NCBI GenBank assembly: GCA_029204225.1 | Contig: CM055095.1 | Span: 69,414,110 to 69,478,109 of the forward strand | From: Diphasiastrum complanatum | Taxonomy: Eukaryota > Streptophyta > Lycopodiopsida > Lycopodiales > Lycopodiaceae | Length of the DNA: 64,000 nucleotides | Direction of reading: 5' to 3' | Shown here: positions 48,205 through 61,011 of the stretch, piece after piece | Numbering within the stretch: position 1 is the first letter of the stretch | Layout: the number at the start of each line of letters is the position of its first letter | Notes under the pieces: generated by a model | Database searches by the model: none | What the model saw: only the letters and a program-made list of their open reading frames with translations | Told to the model about the DNA's origin: nothing | Made by a program: the position numbers and the translations under genes

Positions 48205-49240
48205 ATGGCTTCAATAAGCACTATACAATCGAAGATCTGTACAATCCTCGACTTATCAAGATCTAATTTCCTAGCATGGAAAGTTAAGACCTTGCTTATA
48301 CTAAAGGGAGAAAGATTATTTTCCTAGGTAGATGGCACCAAGGAGATGCCCACAACAACAAACAAGGAGTTACGCAAATGGAGAGAGAAGAATGACAAGG
48401 CAGTAGTTGTGTTATCATCATCCATCGAGGATAGCCTAACTCTTGACCTAGCTACACTCTCCAATGCAAGAGAGATGTGGGATACTTTACTCACAAGATT
48501 TCAAACAAAATCACGCAGTCAAATCATGCTACTCGAAGATCAGTTGATAAATCTGCAATGGGATGGCAAAGATCTCACTTCCTTTATCAAAAAGATGAAA
48601 GATCTGTTTCTTTCATCACAACTCTGGAACGAAAAATACAGTACCAACAGAGAAGCAACATACCTATCTGTTGAGAGCCTTACCAATATCCTTCTAGACA
48701 ACCAGAACGTTGCTAGCAAAGGATTCTACTATGACACTCGAAAAGACAGTTGTCGAGATTCGAGAAGAAGTCGAAGCTCGAGAGCACCTTGATCACAAGG
48801 ATGCTTCTGACCAAGCTCTCTACAACAGCAAATAAAAGACAGAGAAAAAAATTCAAGCCTAAGAGGGAGTCAGATCGTAAGCAGGATTAAGATCAACAAG
48901 CAGAAGGAGCCAGCAAAGGCAAATGGAAGAACAAAGGAAGGTCGAAACAACAGAGTGGAGACAAGAAGACATGCATGAGATGCAAACGCGAAGGACATAC
49001 TGTAGATTCATGTTGGCTAAATCCAAAAATTGAGTGTATCCACTATCATAAGAAGGGTCATGCAGCCATGGACTGCCACCAGAACCCAAGAAACAAACAA
49101 GCTCAAAGCAGACAAGAGAACAATAAAAGTTTGTCCTATGTTGAGGAGCCAGAGAGCTCGAAGATGGGCGAAGAAAGATTGAATCACAAAAATTCGACCG
49201 CCTACATTTGTCCAGACATGTGTGCAGTATCAACACCTGA
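48205..49240 (+). pseudogene. Copia G gag
   Basis: The ATG at 48205 opens MASISTIQSK, then LDLSRSNFLAWKVKTLLILK, a TAG at 48328, and a continuing frame to 48790 with AREMWDTLLTRFQTKSRSQI. After shifts, two zinc knuckles follow: CMRCKREGHTVDSC (canonical) and CIHYHKKGHAAMDC (second cysteine replaced by Y-H). Confidence 0.85.
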
Positions 49241-50520
49241 CACACAAGAGGTAATTCTTGATTCAAGAGCTACCTCACACTTTGTTACATCAAGATAGAT
49301 CATGTCTGATTTTCGAAGTGCAGATCCATCAAGATTTATCATTCTTGGAGATGGATCAAAGCATCAAGTGAATGGTATTGGTTCACTATGGCTCAACACT
49401 AATGATAGAGACAGACGACTCGAAGATGTTTTGTTTGTGCCTACACTGCAGCAGGACTTGCTATTAGTGGCAAGAATAGCTGATGTAGAGATGTATGTAA
49501 CATTCTCAGACGAAGCATGCAATGTTGTTGATGCAAGCACCAGTACACTTATCACTCAAGGTAGAAGAAAAGACAACATGTATCATTTGAAGGTATACCT
49601 ACCTGCAGATCAAGTGCATCAAACCCATGATGATTCGTCAGATATTCTATTGCACAAGAGACTATGCCATATGAATTCAATGACACTGTATCAAGCAAGC
49701 CATCACGTGAGCATCTCGAATGCAACCAGTTCAATGACCTGTGATGCATGTATGAAGGGTAAGATGTTACGTACTCCTTTTGTCAAGGACTTTTACAGAA
49801 CTACAAAGAATCTGGAGCTTGTACATTCAAACATTTGTGGACCTTTCAACGTGATCTCAGTAGGAGGCTCAAAATATTATATCACCTTTATTGATAATTA
49901 TAGTAAATTTGCCAGAGTCTACTTCGTTCACAATAAATCAAAAGCTTTTGACAAATTCACAGAGCATGTGAATTGGACAAAAAAATGCACATGAAATAAG
50001 GTGAAGCAGATCAGAACAGATTGGGGGTGGAGAATACATCTCAAACCGATTCACTGATTTCTACAATGATCGTGAAATCATTTACAGAAGAATTGCATCT
50101 TATACACCGCAGTACAATGATGTTGAGAACATGACTCTTATGGAAGCTGCTAGGTGCATGATGGCCTATTTGAAGCCTCCAAGAGTGCTATGGGCTGAAA
50201 CAACAACTACAACTGCTTACATGCAGAACAGGACAAGAACACAATACCACACAAATTATGGTGGGGTAGAAAACCCAATCTGACTCATATTCGAATCTTT
50301 GGTTGTGCAACATATGCACATGTTTCTGACAAGCTTAGAAATTTGTTGAGAAAGCTGAACAAGGATATCCTGTAGGATATGATAATCATTCGTCATACTA
50401 CAGAGTGTATATGCCAGAGACAAACACAGTGAAGACAATTAGAGACGTCAAATTCAATGAGAGCAGAACGATGGACAACGATGATCCAGCCAGTTATGAA
50501 GTCCTTGGAAGATAGTACTA
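49241..50520 (+). pseudogene. Copia G protease and integrase
   Basis: The protease motif is ILDSRATSHFVTS, where the invariant glycine of DSGA is arginine. The GSLWLNTNDRDRRLEDVLFV block and the integrase zinc-binding part (LLHKRLCHMNSMTLY, CDACMKGKMLRTPF) follow. FIDNYSKFARVYFV carries the first aspartate. The later part has GGEYISNRFT in a shifted frame and AEYN-like text (YNDVENMTLMEAARCMM) where the catalytic glutamate and GVAERKN are lost. Confidence 0.85.
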
Positions 50521-50597
50521 TGGCCTACCAACTGTGATAGAGGGAGTAGAGGACGAATACTCAGAGGAAGATGTTCGAGTCACACCTCATTTGACTG

Positions 50598-51430
50598 ATG
50601 AATCAGATGAAGAAAGATTCGCACCAGCCTACTGCTACAATACCTATAAACCGAAATGGTTTCAGACCTAGCAGATTAGATAAAGACAGGAGCATTGCAG
50701 TACTAGAAGGATCTCCTAGAAGATCGACAAGAGAACGAAGAGCGCTAGCAAGATTTGTGTCAGGCAGCTCAGCTTCTACATCAAAAAAAATTTGTAGATT
50801 CAATGGAGAACCACAAACGTTTGAGGATGCAATTGAATGTCTAGAGAAGAAAAATGGATCCAAGCCATGAATGAGGAGATGGAATCCATGAGGAAGAATC
50901 AGGTATGGACGTTGCAGCCATTACCAGATAAGCAAAAGATTGTAAAATGCAAGTGGGTATACAAGTTGAAGTATGGACCGAATGGAGATATTTTTAAGTA
51001 TAAAGCTGAACTTGTAGCGAAGAGATTTTCTCAAAGATATGGTATTGACTATGCTGAGACCTTCTCTCCTGTCGTGAAACATTTGTCCCTACGTCTACTA
51101 TTTGCATATGCAGTTGCTTATGATCTCAGGATTCACATCGTGGATGAGAAGACAACGTTCTTGCATGGTGAGCTAGACGAAGAAGTCTACATGGATCAAC
51201 CTCCAGGCTACATTTCGAATTCACTTCCTACTTATGCATGCAGAATGCACAGGAGTATCTCGGTCTGAATAAATCAGCGCAACAATGGTATAAAAGAAAG
51301 ATCAAGCCCTGAAATCCTTAGGATTCAAGCCTCTAATAGTTGATTCCAATGCTTATGTAAGAATTACAGATGAGAAGATCATCATTGTAGCTGTATATGT
51401 GGACGACACTCTGATACTTTGCAAGTGAAG
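50598..51430 (+). pseudogene. Copia G reverse transcriptase
   Basis: The frames give RKNQVWTLQPLPDKQKIVKC, KYKAELVAKRFSQRYGIDYA, RIHIVDEKTTFLHGELDEEV (catalytic D kept; VKTAFLHG is EKTTFLHG) and VYVDDTLILCK followed by TGA at 51428. One frameshift lies near 51255. Confidence 0.88.
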
Positions 51431-51444
51431 AGCTTATTGCTGAG

Positions 51445-52095
51445 GTGAAGTATGACATCTCAAAACATTTCGAGATTGCAGACCTGGGACAAGCCAGATG
51501 TTATCTTGGCTTACAAATTGACAGGGACTATGAGGGAGGTAAATTGTACCTTCATCAGTCCAGACATACCCAGAAGATCCCAGAAAATTTTGGGATGCTG
51601 AATTGCAAGAGAGCAAATACTCCAATGCTTGTAGGAATAGTCTTGACGAATGAAGATTGTTCGAAGACTAAAGAAGAAAGAGAATTGATGCAGCATACAC
51701 CATACAGAAAGCTGATCGGATCACTGATATATCTTGTAGATAACACACGTCCTGACATTGCTTATGTCGTGTTTAGAATGAGCCAATTTAGTACGAATCC
51801 TGGCTCGACTCATTAGAAGATTGTGAAACGAATCTTGTAATACCTTCAATTAATGAAGGATGTTGGATTGTGTTATTTTCGTAATGCAGGTTTCCAGATG
51901 CTTTCCTACATTGATGCTAGCTGGGCATCTCTCAAGGACGACTGCAAAAGTGTCTTCGGAAGATGCACCATCGCGTCAGGAGCAACAATTCTCTAGGTCC
52001 GCAAGAAGCAGACCATTGTGGCTCAGTCATCCTGCGAAGCAGAGTACGTAGCAGTAGCAAAGATGGCCAATGAAATCATTTGGCTCAAACATGAT
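51445..52095 (+). pseudogene. Copia G connection and RNase H, truncated
   Basis: DLGQARCYLGLQIDRDYEGG and PYRKLIGSLIYLVDNTRPDI are followed in shifted frames by SYIDASWASLKDDCKSVFGR and AQSSCEAEYVAVAKMANEII. Similarity ends near 52095. 52096-52193 is unrelated text that was already there when H inserted. Confidence 0.85.
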
Positions 52096-52193
52096 GGGGC
52101 AAGGGAGATAGAAGAACGGAACGGAAAAGAGAGCAAGAATATTGCGGAACAGCTCTCCCGTTCTAATCAGCTGCTAAATGCAAAATCAGTCTA

Positions 52194-52669
52194 TGTTGTG
52201 GGTATTTCCTGCACAATAATAAACAAGTGGGTCCCACCACTTAAAATACTGTTGGCCAAGCCTTAACTAGTGGGCCCAGCCACAGTACGTTGTCTAGTTA
52301 GAATAATAAGTGCAAGGGCACCGGCTTCCTGCGTGTATAAGACCAACCCAGTGACCACACAAATCGGATAAATAGAACTTGAATAAAAGGACTTTGGGCC
52401 TTAGTAGAATAAATCAATTAAAAAGTCCAAAGTCAAGTTCATAAGGTTCTAAGTTAAAAGGGAATCTCTCAAGCTCACATGAATCATGTGAGTTTGGTCC
52501 TTTTCCTAATGAACCATTAGATTGAAGTTAATTTAGTTTGAAGGGCTAGGATGCCATTGTAAATAGGCCAATGAGAGTCAAGATAGCCCTCCCTCTTCAA
52601 CTATATAAGGAGGCCATTTTTCATTGTACACATATTCCATTCTTCACAATGAAGCTCTCTTCTTTTTAG

Positions 52670-52760
<91 letters not shown>

Positions 52761-52826
52761 AGGGTGATTGGTGCATAGCTATGGGTAGGCACATGAGCCT
52801 CCATAGCCCCAACCATCCTTGGTGAG

Positions 52827-52901
<75 letters not shown>

Positions 52902-53089
52902 GTTGGGATAGAATAGCTTTGGGTAGGCGCTCAAGCTCCCAAAGCTTTTCTCAACCTAGGCGTTCTCTCTCTCCCTCTCTCCACTCTCTTTCTCCTCTCT
53001 CTCCTCTCCCTCTCCCTTCTTGCTATGCAGATGAAGGCGAGGTTGCCGCTCCCAATGACGGACCCCTATGCTACGTCGACGATACAACA
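52194..53089 (+). repeat. 5' LTR of element H
   Basis: It contains a CCAAT box (52568), TATATAA (52602-52609), a first CT tract (52671-52757), stem-loop module 1 (52771-52807), a second CT tract (52829-52898), stem-loop module 2 (52915-52946) and a CT-rich end. Module 1 and its CT tract are absent from the 3' LTR. Given the TATA box, transcripts should begin close to 52635, placing both stem-loops near the RNA 5' end. Confidence 0.88.
52671..52898. repeat. Two (CT)n tracts in the H 5' LTR
   Basis: Tracts at 52671-52757 and 52829-52898 flank stem-loop module 1. Confidence 0.95.
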
Positions 53090-54848
53090 ATGGGGAGCGC
53101 CACACACTCGTTTCGCCACATATCTTTCTTACTCTCTTCCTCTCTTCCTCTATCTCTCTCTTTCTTCTCTCTTATCATTCTTTTTCATCAAAAAATCAAA
53201 TTTTAAGGGTAGAATAGTGTGAGTAGTGTTAGTTTTTGCCATTTTTTCATGATTTGTTTGCACTGTAGGGAGAGATTGTGGGGTGGGAGGATCTAATCCA
53301 AGCACCCAATCGCTTCGTTAATCCATAAAATTCATAAAAATCAGAAAAAAAGCTCAAAATCTGTTTTTGGAGGGAAAAAGAGAGCCAAAATTCCATCGGA
53401 CTTTGATTTCTCAAAAACCAGCAAGAACTAACCTTTGCATGACTAGGGTATTGTCCTAGACCTGCATAGCAGCCTGTGAAGGTTACTTCCCAATAGATTT
53501 TGAAAAAACAGAGAAAAACCCATAAAAATTCAAATCCCTTGTAAAAATCAATTTTTTTTTTCAAAACTCAAAACTAACCTTTGCAGAGCTCTTTGAAGTT
53601 CCATCTCACTGAGACAAGGACACAGAGAAGTTTGCGAGAGTTAGATCCCAAAAAAAGTGCCCATGTGAAGGTTCCCAAGAGCAAAAAGTGGCCTAGAACC
53701 TTCTCAGACACCAAATTTTTGAGTTTCCCTGGGAAGTAACTCTTGTAGCATCATGGTAAGTAGGTGGATCTGACTTAGATACAAGCACATACTAGCATGC
53801 AAAGATTAGTTCCCAGAAAATCTCAAAATTTGGCCAAAAAACCCCCAAAAAATACACTTTTTTCAAGATTTTTTGAGTTTCTTTGGGAAGTAACTCTCGT
53901 AGCTTGGTGAGCATATGAATTTGACTGAGATACAAGTGCATACCAGTCTGCAAGGTTTTTTTTCTCAGAAAATCTTCAAATTTTGTCAAAAACCCAAAAA
54001 ATGCACTTTTTCCATGATTTTCTTGAGATCTACTAGGAAGTAACCTTTTCAAAGAGTTTGATAGATATATCTAACCTAGATCTAGCTACTGTAAAATTCT
54101 TGTGAAGATCCAATAATTACATTTTGAAATATCTAAGAAAAAGTGCCAAAAAGTGTCAAAAAACTGAGTTTTTTCAAGATCCTGACAAATCTGTCCATCA
54201 AGAAGTCTTGCAGAACTCACATTGTCTAGAAATGGTCTAGATACAGCTATTGTAGGAACGTTGAAGGTTAGAATCACTCAGATCTTAAGAAATCTCAAAA
54301 AAAAAAAAAAAACCCACAAAAAATCAAGAACAAGGACTAAAATCACACTATTAGCCAATTGAAATTGATCAGATCTTGTCAAATCTAGGTTGCAGTCACA
54401 TTATCCATCAAGATCCAACATCCCTGGACTGAATCAAGTGAATGAACCTCAGATCAAACCGATCAGTTCCCTCCACATCAACCACTATCCATCCATCATT
54501 CTTCTGTCCCATCTCTATTCCTCCATTTTTGCTAGATAAATCCATTTCTGTCTCTATTCTCATCCATACGACTCCACCGTTTATCGATTTTCTTCTCTTC
54601 TTCTTCTTGTTTACCTCTCAAAAAAAAGAAAAAAAGAAGAAGAAGGTTGGAACACCAAAGTCATTGAGCAAACCTTGAAGCAATTCACCAACCAGCTACT
54701 TTGCGACATTCTAGTGCTGAACTATGGAGACCGCCCTTGTAGGATTATCGAAATTAAAAAAGTTTCCTGATGAAACAATCTGAGACTACACCTATCAAAT
54801 CTATCATCTAGTGAAGGATTGTGATCCCCCGATTTTCAACAGATCATC
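53090..54848 (+). other. Leader of element H with about 150-base tandem repeats
   Basis: It holds degenerate tandem units beginning GAGTTTCCCTGGGAAGTAAC (53721), GAGTTTCTTTGGGAAGTAAC (53875) and GAGATCTACTAGGAAGTAAC (54025), with a weaker fourth near 54175. Each continues with GATACAAG, GCAAAG or similar text and an A-rich part. No ORF. Confidence 0.65.
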
Positions 54849-56557
54849 ATGGCAAAATACGATGCCGGACTACCCAAAAGAATCAGATCTGGTATGGAAG
54901 AGTTAGCATCCTATGCGTCGCTTGCACAACTTTGTAAGGATGCTACCTTGATGGAAATCTCACTTGGGAAGAAGGATTTTCCCTATCCATATGGGGAATC
55001 AGAGGAACAAAGGTCGACAACGAGCGATGACCCAACAAGAATGGAATCCCATGTAGAGCAACAAAGTGCAGCAAGGTCAAGCAGATCAAGTGCAATGGAA
55101 GACCAAGAACCTTGCACTTCAAGCTGTCAGCAAGCTTATGCTTGCTCTATTAGGTTTCTTGAAAAAGATGACTGTACCTTCTGATTTGGAGATCATCCAA
55201 GTACCAGGTGTCCAATCATGAATTTGTGCTTATCAAAAGGACAAAATACAGAGCAACAAGTTTGTCGACAGCAAGATCCAGCAGTTCAACGGTCAGAAGC
55301 AGAATCAGTCCAACAAGGAGCTCACCAGAAGGATGGATGTTAGATTGATCCATCTAAATCACGAGCTTCTTCAACAAACAGTGGCAAGGTAGAAGTTTTG
55401 GTTATATCCTCTTGCATGTCACCGAACTCAATGGAGTACCATAACAGCCTACCAGTCTATTTTGTGGAAGATCCAAAGGGAAAACTGTTACCGGTGTATG
55501 TCTATCAACTTAGAGGCGATGGCATACTGCACTCAGTGAGGTGCTATGGATGCGGAGGAAAACACCGTTGTGCTGAATGTCCACATCGAGGGGATCCATC
55601 AACATTTGATCCCTCATGTTCACAATGTGGAGTTAATCATCCATGCCGAGATTGTCCGATGAGAAATTCACAAATAGCCAGGAGGCATTTGGCCTATGTA
55701 GACCGACATGCACCTGTGGTGACCCTTCCACCTCGAACGCACTATAAAAGAAAAATCTTGGTGCCACCAGGTTATGAAACAAGTGACGAAGAGGCAAATC
55801 TGGCAAAAGTCCCAAAGTATGCAAAGATACCCTCGGACAAACAAGTAAAACCATCACAGAAGACAGAGATGGTAGAATTTATCACGCCAATGGTAACTGA
55901 GGAGGTCAAGAAATTGACATCTGATGAAGTCCAGCGGATTTTACCAAGTCTCTTGGTGCAATCACTGCAAAGAATTCTTAGTGATGATTTACAAAGGGGA
56001 CTAGCGTCAACAGGGCAACTTGAAGGCAATTCAGCACAAGATCCAAGGAAAAGTGCTATCACGCAGCCTTCAACGGGGAAGTGCAATGACCAAGGGAAGA
56101 CTAAAGTTGATGATTGCCCCTCAACGAGCAAGATTCAACCAAAGTCTAATTGTTCCACAATTCAACAGACTCCCAAATCAATGCCAATTTGGGGTATGTC
56201 CATTCTTCAAAGGCCAAATCCAGGGAATCCAAGCCCAAATAGGCCTCTAGTACAGCATGCACCAGTGCCTACAATGACAAAGCCTTGTCCTCAATCTATG
56301 ATATTGACTGCTGAGGAAAGTCGTCATGTTATGGCATACCACGAATACGTGGACAGAGAAGAGAGTCAAGCAAGCATGTCATATCCACATTATGATTTGG
56401 GGAGTCTATGACATTGGGACCAGCTGCGCCGATCTATGAAGATCCATTATATCAGCAAGATTTATCTTAGGATCCTCCGATGGAATGCCTCGACTACCCA
56501 ATTGTCATTGAACAAGGTTACCCGGTATGGCCACCAGACCCTTATGGGTATTATTGA
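54849..56557 (+). pseudogene. Gag-like protein of element H, about 570 codons, cysteine-rich
   Basis: Frames 54849-55184 and 55398-56411 are in the same phase, interrupted by TGA (55182) and TAG (near 55340). The true end is at 56557 after a one-base loss near 56400. The N-terminus (MAKYDAGLPKRIRSGMEELA) is helical in composition. At the first stop the text is DDCTF-stop-FGDHPSTRCP, a zinc knuckle whose second cysteine codon became TGA. Then come CYGCGGKHRCAECPH and CSQCGVNHPCRDCP, both C-x2-C-x3-H-x-C-x2-C, a KR-rich part, a leucine-rich helix (LLVQSLQRILSDDLQRGL) and a Pro-rich tail. RNA binding or packaging is inferred. Confidence 0.72.
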
Positions 56558-56744
56558 AAATTTGGCAAATCTAGGTTATTGCTGATCATCCACTAATAAA
56601 GCCTCAGGTTTTACATAAGCGAATTCTGTCCACGCTTTTCCTAAAGCACCCATGTCCCAGCAATAAAAGAACCGACAACAGCGCCCCTTCACGACAGTCG
56701 CAGCCTAGTGACGAGGGACCGGCACTACTTTGGGCCGTGGACCC

Positions 56745-57509
<765 letters not shown>

Positions 57510-57586
57510 GTCTAAAAGACAACTTATGCTAAATGTAATCACAGGCTTAAGAGTTCTAATTGCCCAACAAGATCTTAAAAATTAAT

Positions 57587-58130
57587 TCATACTCTGAAAC
57601 TAGAGTACAGTCCATCGAAGAGTTTATCTCTAGTAATGTAAATTCCTAGCAAAGAATGAACAGTTCCTAAATCAGTCATGTCAAATTCCTTTGACAGATC
57701 ACTCTTAGTAGCATGCAGAAGAAAAGTGTCGTTAGACAAAATAAATGCATCATCTACGTAAAGAGCTATGTGAACTGAATTGGTGCCTATATGCTTTGAA
57801 TAAACATTACAGTTAGCTAAATTGTTTGAAAATCCTAATTGAATGAGATAAGAGTTGATTCTATCGAACCATGCACTTGCGGCCTGTTTCAGACTGTAGA
57901 TTGCTTTGTGCAGCTTGCACACTTTGTGCTCTTGGCCTTTGACTTCAAATCCTTTCGGTTGGAAGGTATACAGCTCCTCTTCGACATTGCCATTGAGAAA
58001 TGCTGTCTTGACATCCATTTGGTGCATTTTGAGGTCTTCCGTGGCTGCTAACGCAATTAGAGTCCTGATTGACTACATCTTGATGACAGGACTGAAAATT
58101 TATTTATAATCCACTCCTTGGACTTGAGTG
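57587..58130 (-). pseudogene. Copia I reverse transcriptase, truncated
   Basis: On the minus strand: QMDVKTAFLNGNVEEELYTF with the first catalytic D, YSLKQAASAWFDRIN, the catalytic LYVDDAFILSND, and DLGTVHSLLGIYITR. It ends at about 57590 where copia G-side sequence starts. RNase H is missing. A stop at 58028 separates it from the frame upstream. Confidence 0.9.
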
Positions 58131-59443
58131 AATCCTTTAGCCACCAGTCGTGCTTTCCATTTTGCAATGGAACCATAAGAGTTGATCTTCTTCTTGAAGA
58201 TCCACTTGTTGTCAATAACTCTCTTGTGAGTAAGGAAGTCGATCAGTGTCCAGGTCTGATTCATCAAAAGTGAGTTGTACTCGCTTTCCATAGCTTCTTG
58301 CCACTTCACAACATCCTTGGAGTTAATTGCTTCAGCTAGGCTCTCTGGTTCTTCTGATGAAGTCCAAAATGATTGAGGTGCATACCTCTCAGGAACTGTC
58401 TGAGTCCATGAGGATCTGCGGACGTTGGGTTGACCAGGATGCGATGATGTTTTTTCTTGAATTTCTTCAGATCTGTTCGAGCTAGTTTGGTCTGGTCTGA
58501 TGACATGTACTGTCGGCTGCTCGACTTTTGTACCTGTAGCTGCAGGTTTTGTAGAAGGAACATCAACGTTGAAAGAATCCATGCTACGTAAGATAGAATG
58601 AAATGACATAGCATCGTTTATCGATGGTTGTTTGAAATCATAATATGTATGTTCTTGAGATATTACATCCTTAGAGACAAATACTACATTGGTGGATGGA
58701 TCATAAACTTTATAAGCTTTATGTTCATCAAGATAGCCAATGAAAATACATTTATTTGTCCTATGATCCAGTTTCTTCCTAAGCTGTTTAGGAATGTGAA
58801 CAAAACATATAAAACCAAAGTTTTTTAAATGGTTGACACTAGGCTTGTGCCCATGCCAAACTTCATGAGGAGTCTTGTTGTTGATAGCTTTGGTGCTGGA
58901 TCTGTTCTGCACGTAACAAGCTGTGGTAGTAGCTTCTGCCCATAACTTCGCAGGTAGGTGTGCTTGATGTAGCATGGATCTAGCTAAGTTGAGAAGAGTT
59001 CGATTCTTCCTTTCTGCAATCCCGTTCTGTTGAGGTGAATAGGAAGTGGTGAACTGTCTTCTAATACCATGTTCAGCCATGTAGTCAGACATCTCGTTAG
59101 AGATGTATTCGCCACCACCATCATTTCGGAGTGCCTTTACTTTCCTAGACGTTTGTGTCTCAGCCATGACTTTGAATCTCTTGAAGCATTCAAAGGTTTC
59201 AGATTTGTGCTTAATGAACATGGCTGTAGACCATCTAGAATAATCATCTATGAAAGTGATAAAATAGATTGCATCTCCTAATGACGAGGTTGGAATTGGA
59301 CCACAGAGGTTACTATGTACAACATCTAATACATGCTTTGTTTTGATGGAGTGTGATTTTGGAAACTTGCTTCTAGAGTGCTTCCCATAGATACATGATT
59401 CACAAAAGAAAGATTTCTTATCTACTGAAGACGAAAAATTCAA
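58100..59443 (-). pseudogene. Copia I integrase and start of reverse transcriptase
   Basis: A 447-codon open frame. It has the integrase zinc-site end (FFCESCIYGKHSRSKFPKS), then HSNLCGPIPTSSLGDAIYFI, FIDDYSRWSTAMFI, LRNDGGGEY (D-D), YSPQQNGIAERKNRTLLNLA (catalytic E), NFGFICFVHIPKQLRKKLDH, a long linker, then WQEAMESEYNSLLMNQTWTL and ARLVAKGFTQVQGVDY. It is the best-preserved pol segment in the window. Confidence 0.93.
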
Positions 59444-59583
59444 ACCATCAAAGTGATCTTGTATTCACATGTCCAATCAACTATGCCACAGAACAGCACT
59501 GTCATTTACATTTTCATTAGAGATACTAGCTAATGCAACTGAAGTAGAGAGTACGTAAAGATTTTTGACTCTAACGCATGTAG

Positions 59584-59922
59584 TCAGAGTAGTATCTTCC
59601 TCGAGTATTGTACACTGCTCATATGAGAAAGTAACAGTATAGCCTGATTAGTTATCTTAGAGACTGATAACAGATTCTTTGATGATTGAGAAACGTGAAG
59701 GACGTTAGGAACACAAATGGACATATCGTTGTTGAACCTGATCTTCACTGCTCCTTTGCCTTCCATGCGTATGGTGCTAGAATCTTTGAGGTAGATGAAT
59801 TGGTCTCTGCTGTAGGCTGTGTACTCCGTAAACCATTCCTTGCAAGAGGTCATGTGTTGGGTAGCGCCGCTGTCCAGGTACCAGCTATCACAGTCTTCAC
59901 TACTGCTGTAAGCCATTAACAA
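59584..59922 (-). pseudogene. Copia I protease
   Basis: The frame reads WYLDSGATQHMTSCKEWFTE, with the catalytic DSGA, then LKDSSTIRMEGKGAVKIRFN and NVLHVSQSSKNLLSVSKIT. The link to integrase (59450-59580) is frame-shifted. Confidence 0.9.
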
Positions 59923-60368
59923 ATGTGTGTCTGACTCCTTGAATTCTGTCGTATTGGGGGAGTCTGACTGCTATTGTTATTGTTTTTCTTTGCCTTGTTG
60001 TAGATCCTGATGCGACACTCCTTGATGTCGTGATTAGCTCTTTGTTTCGTTGTAGATCCTGATGCGACACTCCTTGATGTCATGATTAGCTCTTTTGCAA
60101 TATCTACAGAAAAGCTTCTTGCACGATCCACCATGCTCACATTGAGTGTGAGACTTCTGTTGTTGCTGCTGCACTTGATTTTTCCCCTTGAAATAGTCTT
60201 TCTTCTTGGTGTACAGGGCCATGGATTTGTCTTTGATGGACAGGCCGCTGGTCTTTCTCCGCATTTCTCTTGAAGAAGATGACCGATCACCTTTTGAAGA
60301 GTGAGGTCGGGTTGTGTGGAGATCATCACCACAGAGTGCTCATAGGATGTTGGAAAATAAGAAATCAA
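59923..60368 (-). pseudogene. Copia I gag C-terminus
   Basis: The frames read ISYFPTSYEHSVVMISTQPD and the canonical knuckle CRYCKRANHDIKEC. A 47-base piece is tandemly repeated with period 52 (copies from 59997 and 60049), doubling the knuckle's end (HDIKECRIRIYN) and shifting the frame. The N-terminal two-thirds of gag are absent. Confidence 0.85.
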
Positions 60369-61010
60369 GGTCGGGAAGGTAAAAAGAATGCTAATTATGC
60401 TATAAAAATTTCCAGCATGATCTCCTTATGGATTGGGAGCAATCCATCCCCAGAAAACCACAAAAATAAGTCATTTTTTGATTTTTTTAAAATATTCTAC
60501 AAGCTCAATTCATGGAATTATTGGCTCTAATTTAAAAGAAAGCTTCAAAAGACTTTGGTTCAACTCTTTACAAGCTCTACATGGTGTTTTACAGCCACCT
60601 ACTATCCAACTTCATGAAAAAAACAAGCAAAAATGATGATTTTTGGCTATTTTATAGTTTTTTCTTCACTATAAAGTAGAAATTCATGACATGCAATCTT
60701 TCTCTAGCACATGGGAACCAGTTTACAAAATTATAGCCATCTAATAAATATGATCTTGCTCAATTGCATTCTTACTATCAATTTTGAGTCAAAAAGCATA
60801 AAAAAACAAACAATTTTGACCAAAACATACCTGAAAAAATTTCGAGAGAAATGGATCTTAGCAACATGAAATGGAAACCAGGATAGTATACCCAATTGCA
60901 ATCTTGCTATCCACCTGGAAGAGAATTCCAATTGATACACACCAAAATTTCGATGTAAGGTAGCACTTCTCCAAGTTCTCCTATCTTTGTAAGCCTTGCT
61001 CTGATACTAA
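60369..61010 (-). other. Leader-like AT-rich sequence, no gene
   Basis: It lies between the gag remnant and the degenerate primer-binding site near 61005. No gag N-terminus can be read, so the junction near 60369 may be a deletion or a fusion with another element's leader. Confidence 0.35.
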
Positions 61011-61011
61011 T

